This document shows, one piece after another, positions 27,929 to 38,518 of a stretch of 64,000 nt of DNA. Both the position numbers and the translations under genes were made by a program. This DNA is from Vibrio hangzhouensis. Its GTDB lineage: Bacteria > Pseudomonadota > Gammaproteobacteria > Enterobacterales > Vibrionaceae. Under the pieces are notes generated by a model. That model was given only the letters and a program-made list of their open reading frames with translations. It was not told the DNA's origin and made no database searches. Positions within the stretch are counted from its first letter, which is position 1; every line of letters starts with the position of its first letter. Location of the stretch: NCBI RefSeq assembly GCF_900107935.1, contig NZ_FNVG01000001.1, positions 1 through 64,000 on the forward strand. Reading direction: 5' to 3'.

Positions 27929-30900
27929 TTATGACAGATAATTTTTCATCTCATGCAAAAGTTTTTCACGCCTCACCGGCTTAGGGACATAAGCGTCCAT
28001 CCCGGCTTCGAAACATTTTTGAATATCATCATCGACCACACTTGCTGTTAGGGCGATTATCGGTGTAGGTTTCAGACCTTGGGCATGTTCAAAAGCACGG
28101 ATTGCTTTAGTGGCATGAAAGCCATCCATGATGGGCATCATACAATCCATAAGAACAACATCGAAGCCTGGGTCACGTTCATATATATCAACTGCTTCCT
28201 TACCATCACCAGCAATAACAAATTCAAATCCCGCTTTCTCTAGATGAAGCGAAGCCACCTTTTGATTGACCAAATTATCTTCCACCAACAGCACCCTACC
28301 AATGTATGAATCAGGGGTCTTATCTCTCTTACGATGGTGCCCTACAGGTCTTTTTATTTCGTCTTCAACTGTCACCGATGCTCGCGTTGTCGCGACTTTA
28401 GAAGGTTGCAAGAAAGCGTCTTTCATTTCGACGGCGGCTGAAATCTTGTCTTTTAAAACCTCAGCTCTAAAGGGTTTTGGTACATAATCATCCATACCGG
28501 AATCAAAGCACTTTTGTATATCATCATCTACGACACTGGCGGTGAGTGCGATAATAGGCGTTCTGGGTTGATTCATTTCAGACTCATAAGTACGTATTGC
28601 CTTCGAGGCCTCAAATCCGTCCATGACAGGCATCATACAATCCATCAAGACAAAGCTGTATTGATTACCGGAACAAAACCACGCCAATGCTTCTCTACCG
28701 TTCTGAGCTATATCAAATTCGCATCCGATTTTTTTAAGATGCAAACTCGCAACTTTCTGGTTAACCGGATTGTCCTCCACCAACAATACTTTAAGCTTTT
28801 GGCTAGAAGCATCGACGCCTCTGCTTATACTCAAAGCTCCAACTTCCAATGATTTTGAACAGGCTTCAAGGGCTTTTAATAGACGATTACCCAATAGAGG
28901 ATAAGTCAATAGTGCACTAATGTTATTACCAAAATCTTTGTTTGGACTATCAAACTGTCGAATCAGGCAGATTGCATTTTCGCTTACATCAAGTTGAGAA
29001 TAAGACAACATTTCACTGCCCTCGTCACGACCACCATTCTCTACCACAATCAACACCCGTTTGTTTCCGTACTCAGAAACAGCATCTTGCAAACAGGGAA
29101 CAACCTTAGTTACAGACAACCCATAAAAAGTAAGATCTCGTTTAATACGCTCTTCATACACCTTGCTGCTACACACCATCACTATCTCATTATGGTGAAG
29201 TTTGCCACGTTGTTGATAGTGCTTTTCATCGACCTCAAGGGCCAAATTGAAATAGAAACGGCTTCCCAGACCTTTGACAGAATCGAGTTGTATCTCTCCT
29301 CCCATTAACTCGATGAGTTGTGTACTGATAGCGAGCCCGAGGCCAGTACCGCCAAACTGACGTGTTGTTGAATCATCCTCCTGAGCAAACGCCTCAAAAA
29401 TCGTAGCTTGGCGGTCTTTATCAATGCCTATCCCTGAGTCCTGTACTTCGAACTGAAGTGATACCAACGAATCTATCTGTCCCAAATAATGGACTCCAAT
29501 CGTTACGCACCCTTTGTCAGTGAACTTAACGGCATTCGACATGAAATTCATAAGAATCTGACGGAGGCGGTGGTCATCGACCTGTACTCTGTATGGTACG
29601 CTCTCGTCAATGTCGACATTTAACTCAACCCCTTTCTCTTTGACTTTAGGAGCAATGATCGCCGCAATGTCATACATCGTTTCCCGGATAGAGGTAGAGT
29701 GTGGGTTGATCTGCAACATTCCAGATTCAATCTTTGAAAAATCCAGAATATCGTTAATCAAACTTAGTAATAATTGAGAAGACGTTTCGATGGTATCAAC
29801 GTAGTCTTTTTGTGTCGCCGTTAATGCTGTATCTGAAAGGACCTCTGAGATTCCGATAACACCATTTAGCGGCGTCCGTATTTCATGCGACATATTAGCA
29901 AGAAAGCTACTTTTCGCTTTACTGGCCTGGATGGCGTTTTCCTTTGCTCTTTCAGCATCGTTTTTTGCCTCTAGTAATCGTTTTTGACTCTCTTGCCTTT
30001 CTCGGGTAAGTCGCTCTACTTCCTGAGCAAAGCGACTCAGTTCATCGTTACCTTTTACTCTGCTGCTCAATTGAATTTGGTGATTGCTGTCTTCTCTTTC
30101 CAGAAAGTCCAGCACTAACCCTAAATTTCGAGTAACCCGATGAGCTAAACTTGCACCAACGGCTAACACTAACATTGTAAGCGTGGTGACTATGGTCAGA
30201 AAAAGCGTACGTTGTTGCTCAAACTCATGAACATAATCTATGATTTCACTCCTGAGTTGTCCTTCAATGGCCTGTGAAACACCCTGAATTAAGTTGAGCC
30301 TCACCGATAATCCATCGAGGCCGACTCGTATCTCAGATGGAGAGATAGTATTTAAGCCTTTTGGTTCTAGTAACTGAGTACGGAAAAGAGTGCTTTGCTC
30401 AAAAGCTGGCTCTGAAAATGCGTTTAACAGCAAACTGACTTGTTGAGCATCCGCATTGATGGCGATGAATCGCTCCACAAACAATTGCTGGTTTTGCGCC
30501 AGACCAATTATGGCCTCTCTACCCATTTGCGCCGATAGTGCTTCTTCGGATAACCCTTGCAGCAGTAATCTGACCTGCCAAATTTCTTCGTCCGCCCAAA
30601 ACATCAGCCATTCGAGCTGCATCAGAGCAAGCATATGTCCATCGACTTTGGGTAGTACCGTACTGAAGGGCGCCTTTTCAATAAGAAACAAGAGTTGGCT
30701 AAACGCTTCTACCTGCCATTCAACCTGCTCCCTGATTTCATCAGAAGTACTAGTATCGCTAATTGCCAGTATCGATTCTCGATAGTCATCGAGCAAATTA
30801 GAGATGGAACTGCTGTCATCGCTACTGAAAATAAGAGCAGCATAGGCTCTCAGCATCTCAACTTCTGTGCTTATATCGGTCGGTTCACCGGAAAGTCTGG

Positions 30901-31102
30901 CATCGTTCGCTGATTGTTGAGTATTAGACAAGACTTCGGTGAAGCGCACCAAACCTTCGACTTTTTCAAGATTAGCCAATTGTTGGTTCAAATTGGATAT
31001 TTGCCGTGTAGCAAGATAGATGATGAGTACGATAGGTACCAATACTAGCACCAGCATCTTATATTTTACCGACAAGTCATTCCAAAAACTTAGTTTGCCC
31101 AT
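27929..31102 (-). CDS. Hybrid sensor histidine kinase with two tandem receiver domains
   Basis: I use the ATG at 31102; an in-frame TTG at 31114 would add four residues. Two membrane helices (about 15-32 and 300-320) flank a long helical periplasmic sensor. HAMP and a coiled coil follow, then HisKA with His406 in [11 protein letters not shown], then HATPase_c with GTGLGLAI. The C-terminal half has a degenerate receiver-like stretch and two full receivers with Asp821 and Asp986. Both receivers share LMDCMMP.MDGF and [19 protein letters not shown], so one is a recent copy of the other. No Hpt domain is present, so a separate phosphotransfer protein would be needed. The signal and output are unknown. 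Confidence 0.9.
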   Translation of the reverse strand: MGKLSFWNDLSVKYKMLVLVLVPIVLIIYLATRQISNLNQQLANLEKVEGLVRFTEVLSNTQQSANDARLSGEPTDISTEVEMLRAYAALIFSSDDSSSISNLLDDYRESILAISDTSTSDEIREQVEWQVEAFSQLLFLIEKAPFSTVLPKVDGHMLALMQLEWLMFWADEEIWQVRLLLQGLSEEALSAQMGREAIIGLAQNQQLFVERFIAINADAQQVSLLLNAFSEPAFEQSTLFRTQLLEPKGLNTISPSEIRVGLDGLSVRLNLIQGVSQAIEGQLRSEIIDYVHEFEQQRTLFLTIVTTLTMLVLAVGASLAHRVTRNLGLVLDFLEREDSNHQIQLSSRVKGNDELSRFAQEVERLTRERQESQKRLLEAKNDAERAKENAIQASKAKSSFLANMSHEIRTPLNGVIGISEVLSDTALTATQKDYVDTIETSSQLLLSLINDILDFSKIESGMLQINPHSTSIRETMYDIAAIIAPKVKEKGVELNVDIDESVPYRVQVDDHRLRQILMNFMSNAVKFTDKGCVTIGVHYLGQIDSLVSLQFEVQDSGIGIDKDRQATIFEAFAQEDDSTTRQFGGTGLGLAISTQLIELMGGEIQLDSVKGLGSRFYFNLALEVDEKHYQQRGKLHHNEIVMVCSSKVYEERIKRDLTFYGLSVTKVVPCLQDAVSEYGNKRVLIVVENGGRDEGSEMLSYSQLDVSENAICLIRQFDSPNKDFGNNISALLTYPLLGNRLLKALEACSKSLEVGALSISRGVDASSQKLKVLLVEDNPVNQKVASLHLKKIGCEFDIAQNGREALAWFCSGNQYSFVLMDCMMPVMDGFEASKAIRTYESEMNQPRTPIIALTASVVDDDIQKCFDSGMDDYVPKPFRAEVLKDKISAAVEMKDAFLQPSKVATTRASVTVEDEIKRPVGHHRKRDKTPDSYIGRVLLVEDNLVNQKVASLHLEKAGFEFVIAGDGKEAVDIYERDPGFDVVLMDCMMPIMDGFHATKAIRAFEHAQGLKPTPIIALTASVVDDDIQKCFEAGMDAYVPKPVRREKLLHEMKNYLS

Positions 31103-31274
31103 TCCTTTGTCCAACTAAAGTTTAGTTACTATCAGTGTAGAACAGGAAATAGACGCGTCTAATTAATCAGAGACTTAATCGAGAAAATTGGACTGGGATC
31201 GAAGTACTGAACAGCCTCTCAACGAGCTATTTTGTTAATGGGCCCCCTGAATAATGGCATCAAATCACCAGCCG

Positions 31275-32150
31275 TCATCGCCACCACTTAACGGTGTCAT
31301 CACGCTCTGGGTCCAGATAACGGTTTAAATAGTTAAGTATTGTATCCAACAGACTTAACTCCAGCGTGAGCAAGGAAAGCTGCTCTGTCTGAGACGTTCT
31401 GCGAATCACCCCTTGGAGAATGGGTAATTGGTCAATGAGAAACACATCTGGCTGCGCTTGTGACCTGACAAGTGTTTCCATGCGAGTGAGCGTGTTTTGT
31501 GCCAGTTCTAATGGTCGTTTTCTGATGTCTGAAATTGGCCCTTGAAAAACCTGAGAACAAACACCTTCCAAAAATACCCGATACGTCGTTAATTCATCGA
31601 GCAGTAAAAACAACTGGCCTCTAATACTTTGATGGGGATATGGAACGGGCAAGTGAGCAGCTAGCTGATAATCCATGTTTAGCTGTAGACCGTGCTCTGC
31701 ACATTGCAACTGCAAATGCTTGAGTAATCCCTGATTAGGCATCAATTTTTGGATCGTAAACATTCGGTCGAGATGATAATCATTCGACAAGAATCGGACG
31801 TTGATAGAATCCCCTATTAGAGCAAGGCCACTTTCGATCATCTCCTTTGCTAAAAAGCTTACGTTCTCAATGGTATTGGTCGAACGCTCTTCAAGTATTA
31901 TTGCTCCGATAGACTCGATCTGATGAGACGTCATTTGAGATGTAAACACATCGTACATCGCTTTGGCTTCAGAAACCGTCTGACCGTTAGTTAAGCCACC
32001 ACAAAAAGCAATGACTTTTCGAGAACAATCGGTATCAGTAACAAAACGAGCCAGCGACGCTACGCGTGAGATGCCCTCTGCGGTTAAGCGGCCACTATTT
32101 AGCCGCTTGCCAAGCACTACAATGATTTCATCGAACTCCCTGTGCTTCAA
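31275..32150 (-). CDS. YdcF/SanA-like DUF218 protein
   Basis: The 291-residue protein has a DUF218 domain in its first 170 residues (DEIIVVLGKRL, CGGLTNGQTVSEAKAM, EERSTNTIENV, FLSNDYHLDRM). This is the pattern of the YdcF/ElyC/SanA superfamily, which has a Rossmann-like fold and roles in envelope or nucleotide chemistry that are mostly undefined. Unlike SanA and ElyC it has no membrane helix at the front. The C-terminal 120 residues are helical and not recognised. The start codon is TTG. It is next to osmC in the same direction, 12 bases apart, so the two may be co-transcribed. Confidence 0.75.
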   Translation of the reverse strand: MKHREFDEIIVVLGKRLNSGRLTAEGISRVASLARFVTDTDCSRKVIAFCGGLTNGQTVSEAKAMYDVFTSQMTSHQIESIGAIILEERSTNTIENVSFLAKEMIESGLALIGDSINVRFLSNDYHLDRMFTIQKLMPNQGLLKHLQLQCAEHGLQLNMDYQLAAHLPVPYPHQSIRGQLFLLLDELTTYRVFLEGVCSQVFQGPISDIRKRPLELAQNTLTRMETLVRSQAQPDVFLIDQLPILQGVIRRTSQTEQLSLLTLELSLLDTILNYLNRYLDPERDDTVKWWR

Positions 32151-32162
32151 AGCATTAAACCC

Positions 32163-32561
32163 CTAAACAATTTCCCAGGAGTGGCTCATCTCGATACCAG
32201 CACCAAGCATCAGGCATACTGAGCAGTACTTTTCAAGAGAGTCTCGAGTGACTTGTTCAACAATGGTTTCGTCTAAATTCGTACCACTCACTTCGAAATG
32301 AATGTTCACTTTAGTAAAAACTTTCGGTGCAGTTTCACGGCGTTCAGTCGTCAGTTTTGCATTGCACGAAGTGACATTTTGCTCTGCGCTTTTTAATCCA
32401 TCGACCACATCGACAGAACTGCATCCCCCCGCAGCCATAAGAACCATTTCCATTGGACTAGGTGCGGTTTCACCGCCATTTCCGTCCATTACGACAGAGT
32501 GTCCAGATTGAGATTGACCTAAAAACTTAAAATCTTCGATCCATTTTACTTCAGCTTGCAT
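32163..32561 (-). CDS. OsmC family protein (YhfA-like)
   Basis: I use ATG 32561, which has AGAGG upstream and gives a 132-residue protein like E. coli YhfA; an earlier start at 32618 adds residues foreign to the family. OsmC-type proteins are thiol peroxidases or relatives. The two conserved cysteines are present, one in AAGGCSSVDVVDGL and one in YCSVCLMLG. It is cytosolic and dimeric in known structures. The precise substrate of the YhfA branch is not established. Confidence 0.88.
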   Translation of the reverse strand: MQAEVKWIEDFKFLGQSQSGHSVVMDGNGGETAPSPMEMVLMAAGGCSSVDVVDGLKSAEQNVTSCNAKLTTERRETAPKVFTKVNIHFEVSGTNLDETIVEQVTRDSLEKYCSVCLMLGAGIEMSHSWEIV

Positions 32562-32688
32562 ATAAACCTCTAAAGGCAAACGTTGGGAGAAAGCGTGATA
32601 GTAACCTGTTGAGGACAAATTTTGAAATTTTTCAGGTGGTTCCTCTGTCCTCTAGAGAGATTGAACTTTTAACTCGTGTGGAGCAACC

Positions 32689-33825
32689 ATGAAGAAGTTA
32701 ACTAAATCGTTACTGACTACGTTTGTCGCAATCCCGTTAATGTTACTGATATATAGTCATGTTGGTAATGCCGATACCCCTACAGCCAAACCTCGTAACC
32801 TTGAGGTGGCAACTTTGGCAGGAGGCTGCTTTTGGTGCACAGAATCCGACCTCGAAGCGTTGAATGGCGTGCACGACGTGGTTTCTGGCTATTCCGGAGG
32901 AGAGCTCTTGAATCCAACCTATAAGCAAGTATCAAGCGGCAAAACTGGCCACATAGAGGTTATACAGGTCAGATACGATGCAGACAAAGTAAGCTATATC
33001 GATGTTCTAGACCAATTTTTCAGGCATATTGACCCGACCGACGCGAAAGGATCCTTTGTGGACAGAGGTCTGCATTACAGACCAGCAATTTTTTATCACA
33101 ATGAAGCGCAAAAGAAAGTCGCACAGTCATTCATGTCAGATATCGAAGCGCTCGGTATCTACGGCAAACCTTTGGCCACGGAACTTATTGCCTTTAAAAA
33201 GTTCTGGCCTGCAGAGCAATACCATCAGGACTATTACAAAAAAAGTAGCCTGAAATATAAGTACTACCGTTATAACTCTGGAAGAGACCAGTATTTGGAT
33301 GAGATCTTTGGCGACGATAGATCAGAAAATCCGGTCACTCTGCAGCAATTGATACAAAAAAACTCGAAGCGTCAAGAGATCAAAACCTACGCTAAACCAA
33401 CCCAAGAGGAGATAAAGGCTTCACTGACTCCGCTTCAGTTCTATGTAACTCAAGAGGAAGGCACAGAACGCCCGTTCGACAACGAGTATTGGGACAATAA
33501 AGATGAAGGGATATATGTGGATATCGTTACAGGAGAACCTTTGTTCTCATCCACAGACAAGTACAAATCAGGGACCGGATGGCCCAGTTTTACCAAACCA
33601 ATTCATGAGGGTTACATTGTCACAAAAACAGACTACAAACTACTATACCCGCGTACTGAGGTGAGAAGTCGTTATGGCGATTCCCACTTGGGGCACGTAT
33701 TTGAAGATGGGCCAAAGCCTACGGGTCTACGCTACTGTATGAACTCCGCCGCACTGCGGTTTGTTCCGAAAAATCTCCTGGCGCAGCAAGGCTATGAAGA
33801 GTTCTTACCTTTGTTCGACAAGTAA
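32689..33825 (+). CDS. msrAB: Exported bifunctional methionine sulfoxide reductase MsrA-MsrB
   Basis: The 378-residue fusion repairs both S- and R-methionine sulfoxide in oxidised proteins. A signal peptide or anchor covers about 1-28. The MsrA domain (about 38-200) has the catalytic GCFWC (Cys47). The MsrB domain (about 245-370) has the SGTGWPSF substrate loop and catalytic Cys350 in [12 protein letters not shown]. No CxxC zinc pairs are evident in MsrB. The export signal places it in the periplasm, where it needs electrons from a membrane thiol relay; no such partner gene is adjacent. Confidence 0.95.
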   Translation: MKKLTKSLLTTFVAIPLMLLIYSHVGNADTPTAKPRNLEVATLAGGCFWCTESDLEALNGVHDVVSGYSGGELLNPTYKQVSSGKTGHIEVIQVRYDADKVSYIDVLDQFFRHIDPTDAKGSFVDRGLHYRPAIFYHNEAQKKVAQSFMSDIEALGIYGKPLATELIAFKKFWPAEQYHQDYYKKSSLKYKYYRYNSGRDQYLDEIFGDDRSENPVTLQQLIQKNSKRQEIKTYAKPTQEEIKASLTPLQFYVTQEEGTERPFDNEYWDNKDEGIYVDIVTGEPLFSSTDKYKSGTGWPSFTKPIHEGYIVTKTDYKLLYPRTEVRSRYGDSHLGHVFEDGPKPTGLRYCMNSAALRFVPKNLLAQQGYEEFLPLFDK

Positions 33826-33882
33826 GTTCGGTCATGCGTAACCATGCTGCAAGCGTAGGACTGGCATAAAAAACTTGAACGC

Positions 33883-33922
33883 ACGCGATATCCTTTACTT
33901 TGGGTATCGCGTTTCTTTTTAT
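33883..33922 (+). terminator. Terminator downstream of msrAB
   Basis: ACGCGATA and TATCGCGT pair around a 14-base loop and are followed by TTTCTTTTTAT. Confidence 0.7.
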
Positions 33923-34084
33923 AAGATACATCTTAATTTTCCTGTCGTTAACACACTTTGACTTACAAATCACCAACACTCCATGTAAGATTTCGCCAAC
34001 TTTCAGAATACCGACCACAGAAAAACACGATAATATGTGTGGTTCAGTGGTTAACTTAACAGGTTAAAACTTAAGGTTTTATTT

Positions 34085-35191
34085 ATGGACAACTCAATGG
34101 ATACCCTCCAAACCTATATCCAATCATTCGGGTATGACTGGTTAAGCAATGTACTGCTTATTACCGGGGCGAGTTTACTGGTTTGGATTGTATGGAAAAT
34201 TGTATATGGACGATTAGAAGCACTAACAAAGCATACTCGTCTGGTTTGGGACGATTTACTGCTTAAAGCAGTCAAAGCACCTGTTAGTGTTTTGATTTGG
34301 TTATGGCCAGCTACGGTCTCTATCGGTCTGATTTTAACATCTCACACAAAAGCAGACACTAGCTGGCTAAGCAAAGTCGATTTAATACTCGTTATCTCAA
34401 CTTTTATTTGGATTTCTCTGCGCCTTATTCACAATGTTGAAGAATACATTCTGGCACAAAAGAAACGTGATGAGACGACGGTTCAAGCCATTGCTAAAGT
34501 AGCGCGACTTTTCTTCATCGTTATCGGCTTATTGACCGGCATGCAGGCACTGGGCCTGAGTTTGTCGGGTCTACTCACCTTTGGTGGTGTCGGTGGTTTG
34601 GTTGTCGGTTTAGCAGCAAAAGACCTACTGTCTAACTTCTTTGGCGGCATGATGATTTACTTCGACCGTCCTTTTAAGGTCGGTGACTGGATCCGATCTC
34701 CAGATCGAAATATCGAGGGTACCGTCGAGCGTATTGGCTGGCGTATGACCATCATTCGAACTTTTGATAAGCGACCTCTGTATGTGCCCAATTCTGTATT
34801 CAGTAACATAGTCGTCGAAAACCCATCAAGAATGCTCAACCGCCGGATACATGAAACCATTGGCCTTCGTTATGACGATGGAGAAAAAGTTGAATCCATC
34901 GTCAACGAAGTACGTACCATGCTTGAGAATCATAAAGACATAGATGCCAAACAGACTCTCATGGTCAACTTTGACGCCTTTGGCCCTTCATCTCTTAATT
35001 TCTTTATTTACACGTTTACCAAAACAGTAAACTGGGCTCGATACCATGAAGTTAAACAGGATGTGTTGCTAAACATAATGGAAATCATCAAGCGTAACGA
35101 TGCTGACATCGCCTACCCGACTCAAACGTTAAAGTTGGAGCCCGCATCATTACACGCGAGTCAAGATCAATCGTCGCTTATCGTCAAATAA
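34085..35191 (+). CDS. Small-conductance mechanosensitive channel, MscS family (YnaI-like)
   Basis: MscS channels open under membrane tension and release solutes on osmotic downshock. The 368-residue protein has about five membrane helices. The pore helix contains the MscS glycine/alanine pattern (GGVGGLVVGLAAKDLLSNFFGG), followed by the beta domain DRPFKVGDWIRSPDRNIEGTV and the cytoplasmic alpha/beta domain. Length and the extra N-terminal helices fit the YnaI/YbdG branch better than the 286-residue MscS. It is monocistronic. Confidence 0.9.
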   Translation: MDNSMDTLQTYIQSFGYDWLSNVLLITGASLLVWIVWKIVYGRLEALTKHTRLVWDDLLLKAVKAPVSVLIWLWPATVSIGLILTSHTKADTSWLSKVDLILVISTFIWISLRLIHNVEEYILAQKKRDETTVQAIAKVARLFFIVIGLLTGMQALGLSLSGLLTFGGVGGLVVGLAAKDLLSNFFGGMMIYFDRPFKVGDWIRSPDRNIEGTVERIGWRMTIIRTFDKRPLYVPNSVFSNIVVENPSRMLNRRIHETIGLRYDDGEKVESIVNEVRTMLENHKDIDAKQTLMVNFDAFGPSSLNFFIYTFTKTVNWARYHEVKQDVLLNIMEIIKRNDADIAYPTQTLKLEPASLHASQDQSSLIVK

Positions 35192-35205
35192 TCAAGCAAA
35201 CAAAA

Positions 35206-35226
35206 AAGCCCTCATCATGAGGGCTT
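35206..35226. terminator. Bidirectional terminator between mscS-like gene and aroG
   Basis: AAGCCCTCAT and ATGAGGGCTT pair around a single C. A-rich and T-rich flanks on the two sides suit both converging genes. Confidence 0.8.
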
Positions 35227-35247
35227 CTTCTTATTTACACAGTCTGA

Positions 35248-36300
35248 TTACGCTTTGCGACGAGCTTCTACAGCGTCGGCGAGTTCGCGCAGTACCTGCT
35301 CTGTATCATCCCATCCGATACAAGCGTCAGTAATAGACTGGCCATACGTTGGCGCGACGCCATCAACCAGATCCTGGCGACCTTCAACCAAGTGCGATTC
35401 AATCATTACACCGAAGATAGCTTCTTCACCTTTAGCCATTTGCGCAGCAACATCTGAAGCCACGACTTTCTGACGTTGGTACTGTTTCGAGCTGTTAGCG
35501 TGACTGAAGTCGATCATTACTTTTGCTGGCAAGCCAGAAGCGGTCAGTTCATCTTTGATCGTTTTCACATGATCTGCACTGTAGTTAGGTTCCTTACCGC
35601 CACGCAGGATAATGTGACAATCTGGATTTCCAGCCGTTTCAATGATCGCTGAATGACCGTACTTAGTGACAGATAGGAAGTGGTGAGATGAACTCGCAGA
35701 GCGGATAGCATCAGAAGCAATTTTGATATTGCCATCAGTGCCGTTCTTAAACCCTACCGGGCAAGAGATACCCGAAGCCAACTCACGGTGTACTTGCGAT
35801 TCTGTCGTACGTGCACCAATTGCACCCCAACTGATAAGATCTGCAACGTATTGTGGCGTGATCATATCCAGAAACTCACTCGCGGTTGGCATGCCCATAT
35901 CTGTCAAATCAAGGAGTAGCTTACGTCCCATACGCAGACCATCATTAATCTTAAAAGTATCGTTCAAATAAGGGTCATTAATCAGGCCCTTCCAGCCGAC
36001 AGTGGTGCGTGGTTTTTCGAAATAAACACGCATGACAATCTCAAGGCGGTCACCCAATTCATCGCGCAGGACTTTCAGGCGCTTACCGTACTCTACTGCT
36101 GCTTCAGTATCATGAATAGAACACGGGCCAACGATCACTAGCAAGCGGTCATCGTCTCCCTGAAGGATATTGTGAATAGCTTTACGTGCGTTAAAAGTGG
36201 TTGAAGAAGCAACTTCTGTTGCCGGAAACTTCTCTAACACAGCAACTGGTGGTAATAGCTCTTTTACTTTATTAATTCTAACGTCGTCAGTCTGAAACAT
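35248..36300 (-). CDS. aroG: 3-deoxy-7-phosphoheptulonate synthase (AroG type)
   Basis: DAHP synthase joins phosphoenolpyruvate and erythrose 4-phosphate, the first step of the shikimate pathway. The 350-residue class I enzyme aligns from memory nearly end to end with E. coli AroG: KELLPPVAVLEKFPATE, VIVGPCSIHD, RVYFEKPRTTVGWKGLI, GARTTESQVHRELASG and DFSHANSSKQ. AroG is the phenylalanine-inhibited isozyme; AroF/AroH differ at the N-terminus and feedback site. AGGAAG precedes the ATG. A TyrR box and promoter-like hexamers lie upstream, fitting aromatic amino acid control. Confidence 0.95.
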   Translation of the reverse strand: MFQTDDVRINKVKELLPPVAVLEKFPATEVASSTTFNARKAIHNILQGDDDRLLVIVGPCSIHDTEAAVEYGKRLKVLRDELGDRLEIVMRVYFEKPRTTVGWKGLINDPYLNDTFKINDGLRMGRKLLLDLTDMGMPTASEFLDMITPQYVADLISWGAIGARTTESQVHRELASGISCPVGFKNGTDGNIKIASDAIRSASSSHHFLSVTKYGHSAIIETAGNPDCHIILRGGKEPNYSADHVKTIKDELTASGLPAKVMIDFSHANSSKQYQRQKVVASDVAAQMAKGEEAIFGVMIESHLVEGRQDLVDGVAPTYGQSITDACIGWDDTEQVLRELADAVEARRKA

Positions 36301-36303
36301 TGC

Positions 36304-36459
36304 TTACTTCTTCCTATGCTTTACATCTTTACCGCTTGCACGCCCTACCAATCCATTTTGTGACATGGGTCGTGCTCTTTCCTTGTAACTTATCTGCTTG
36401 AAACAAATTCTGCAATCATTAATTTTAAAAAAAGGCAAATTTCTTGGCTGTTTTTCCAT
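36304..36459 (-). CDS. Possible small upstream ORF in the aroG leader
   Basis: A 51-codon frame (MEKQPRNLPFFKINDCRICF...) runs from ATG 36459 to TAA 36306-36304. It is in the same frame as aroG and only one codon separates its stop from the aroG ATG. It has no good ribosome site, and its composition (Lys/Arg-rich end, DVKHRKK) is not that of a known family. It could be a translated leader, an old N-terminal extension or chance. It has no aromatic-rich run of the kind expected for classical attenuation. Confidence 0.3.
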   Translation of the reverse strand: MEKQPRNLPFFKINDCRICFKQISYKERARPMSQNGLVGRASGKDVKHRKK

Positions 36460-36469
36460 ATAAACACCG

Positions 36470-36487
36470 CGTAAACAAAAATTTACA
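36470..36487 (-). promoter_or_regulatory. TyrR box upstream of aroG
   Basis: CGTAAA-N6-TTTACA matches the strong-box TyrR consensus TGTAAA-N6-TTTACA at all but one position. It lies 170 bases before the aroG start. TyrR represses aroG in E. coli. Confidence 0.75.
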
Positions 36488-36528
36488 CTCTAATTTATTT
36501 AAAAATCAATGAGATAATTCTATATCTT

Positions 36529-36556
36529 AATATAATCATAGTAGTATGATTGTCAA
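36529..36556 (-). promoter_or_regulatory. Candidate aroG promoter
   Basis: On the minus strand TTGACA (36556-36551) and TATATT (36534-36529) are separated by 16 bases. The TyrR box would then lie just downstream of the start point, where a bound protein could block elongation or clearance. Confidence 0.5.
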
Positions 36557-36834
36557 ACAAGCCTAATCAGAAATGGTTTAAAACTTCGCCAACTCTGCCT
36601 TTCTCGACGACTATACAGTTATCAAACCTTAGTTAAATAGTCTTACCTGAACCTGAAAAAACCGCGTACATCGAACTTTTTCTTATCAGAACAACGTAAA
36701 ATGGACTATCCATTCAGATTTCCACAAGCAGCAGGAATTGCGTTACGATATAGAACATAGGACGTGACGTCACAAATGCCATTGCGTACTACACTATCAC
36801 ATCAGTAATAATTCAAAGGCAGGACACATCAGAA

Positions 36835-38445
36835 GTGGCAGGTACACCCGACATCGACCTCCCTCCCAAGTACTATTTGGGAAACTTTCATAGACTACTC
36901 AAACATGTAGCGGCGCTATATCAAGACCTGTTTATACAAGAGGAGTTAAACTGGATTAAGCGTTTTTATTCACTCAGTGAAGACGCACAGTGTCTTCTGG
37001 TAAGGCTACTTAGCCGGAAAGGTCAATGGTTTAGAACCGATAAACTAAAGTACAAAGAATTGGTTTCGGTCTCTGACAATTTATCAGAGCTAGCCCATTT
37101 TAAGTTCATTGAGTTTGAATACCCAAATTCCTGTGCAGAATTAGCGCAACGATTGCTCTCAAAAGCAGAGATATTGCAACTTTTTCCTGCTTTACCAAAA
37201 ACTAAACGTAAACCCGAGTTGATCGCTCTGCTCCAGTCTTATAGCGAAATCCCCACCAATGTTTCTTTTGACCCGATTAAACTCGTTGACGAAGGTAAAT
37301 TGGAACTCTTCTGTCTACTGTTTTTTGGCAATCGCTATCAAGAATTTGCCCAATTTGTATTGGAAAACCTGGGAATTCACCGTTTTGAGCAATATGAGAT
37401 TTCCAAAAGTACCCGTCTTTTCAGCAGCAGAGATGAAATAGACTCCGCCATAGCCATACATCATTTGTACGCTACCTACGAACAAGCTGATAAGTCCTGC
37501 AAATCATCACTACTTGATTTAGCTGCTCGACTGCCCGTTGCTGTCGGTGACTATTCCCAGCGGCAATCACAAAAGCTGACGAATCTAATAGCACGGGATC
37601 TTGAGCGACTAGGAGAGTACGACCATTCGCTTTCATTATTCGAATCCACCACTCTGCCCCCGTCAAGGGAGAGACAGGTTCGTATTTTAATCTCTATGGA
37701 CCGTTTCCAACCCGCCCTGACTCTCACGACTTCTATGCGTGACAATCCAGAGGATATCAATGAACAAGAGGTCGCTAACCGCTTACATGCGAAACTGGCT
37801 CGTAAACTTGGATTGTCTACTTCCGCCCCAAAGAAACTTCAACCTCCTGTACGAAAGCGTGTTCTCGATCTGAGTAATACAAGGGTAGAAGTCGCTGTCT
37901 GTAAAGACCTTGAACATCAGGGCTGGATACCTTACTTTCTGGAAAATAATTTTCTGAACACCCTGTTTGGTCTTACCTTTTGGGACATTATTTTCGCCCC
38001 TGTAGAGGGTGCTTTTATTAATCCCTACCAACGTCAACCACTAGATCTGTATCGTTCCAGTTTCGTTCAGAACCGAAAAGCTGCCATTGAAAACAGGCTT
38101 CAGGAGGTTCGTGACTTTGGTATCACACCTTTTAAGCAATTAATTGACGTAAAACGAGGCATTCTAAACCCGTTTATTGCCTGGGATCAGGTTGATGAGT
38201 CCTGGATTACGTTAGCGGAACAAACTTTGTCGCCCGAGCTTCTCGCAGATTTGTTCTCCGTAATGCTTAAAGATCTTCGTGTGTTTCGAAGTGGTATGCC
38301 CGATCTGGTTGCATTTAAAAATGGCAACTGGCTCTGGTGCGAAGTCAAAGGTCCGGGAGATAAGTTGCAGGACAATCAAAAACGATGGATGCATGAACTT
38401 GAGCGGCTGGGTATCAACTATGAAGTGTGTCTGGTAAATCAGTAA
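36835..38445 (+). CDS. FAN1-like VRR-NUC structure-specific nuclease
   Basis: The 536-residue protein has the bacterial FAN1 layout. It starts with LPPKYYLGNFHRLLKHVAALY, then a winged-helix/SAP-like part (LLVRLLSRKGQWFRTDKLKY), a helical TPR-like middle, and a C-terminal VRR-NUC domain. Catalytic residues are visible in GMPDLVAF (Asp) and WCEVKGPGDKLQDNQ (Glu and Lys). FAN1 proteins cut 5' flap and crosslinked DNA. The start is GTG at 36835 with AGGA ten bases upstream. It is divergent from aroG and unrelated to it in function. Confidence 0.9.
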   Translation: MAGTPDIDLPPKYYLGNFHRLLKHVAALYQDLFIQEELNWIKRFYSLSEDAQCLLVRLLSRKGQWFRTDKLKYKELVSVSDNLSELAHFKFIEFEYPNSCAELAQRLLSKAEILQLFPALPKTKRKPELIALLQSYSEIPTNVSFDPIKLVDEGKLELFCLLFFGNRYQEFAQFVLENLGIHRFEQYEISKSTRLFSSRDEIDSAIAIHHLYATYEQADKSCKSSLLDLAARLPVAVGDYSQRQSQKLTNLIARDLERLGEYDHSLSLFESTTLPPSRERQVRILISMDRFQPALTLTTSMRDNPEDINEQEVANRLHAKLARKLGLSTSAPKKLQPPVRKRVLDLSNTRVEVAVCKDLEHQGWIPYFLENNFLNTLFGLTFWDIIFAPVEGAFINPYQRQPLDLYRSSFVQNRKAAIENRLQEVRDFGITPFKQLIDVKRGILNPFIAWDQVDESWITLAEQTLSPELLADLFSVMLKDLRVFRSGMPDLVAFKNGNWLWCEVKGPGDKLQDNQKRWMHELERLGINYEVCLVNQ

Positions 38446-38465
38446 ACGTGTCCGCAGAATAAACT

Positions 38466-38490
38466 AAACCCGGCAATCTATGCCGGGTTT
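38466..38490. terminator. Bidirectional terminator between fan1-like and maoC-like genes
   Basis: AAACCCGGCA and TGCCGGGTTT form a perfect 10-bp stem with a 5-base loop between two convergent genes. Confidence 0.8.
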
Positions 38491-38518
38491 GTGTTTGTTG
38501 GGAACGCAGATAACAGAA

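Noticed and set aside
36304..36459. Classical aromatic attenuator leader for aroG
   Set aside because: The small frame has no run of Phe, Tyr or Trp codons beyond one Phe pair, and no terminator/antiterminator hairpin with a T run was seen before aroG.
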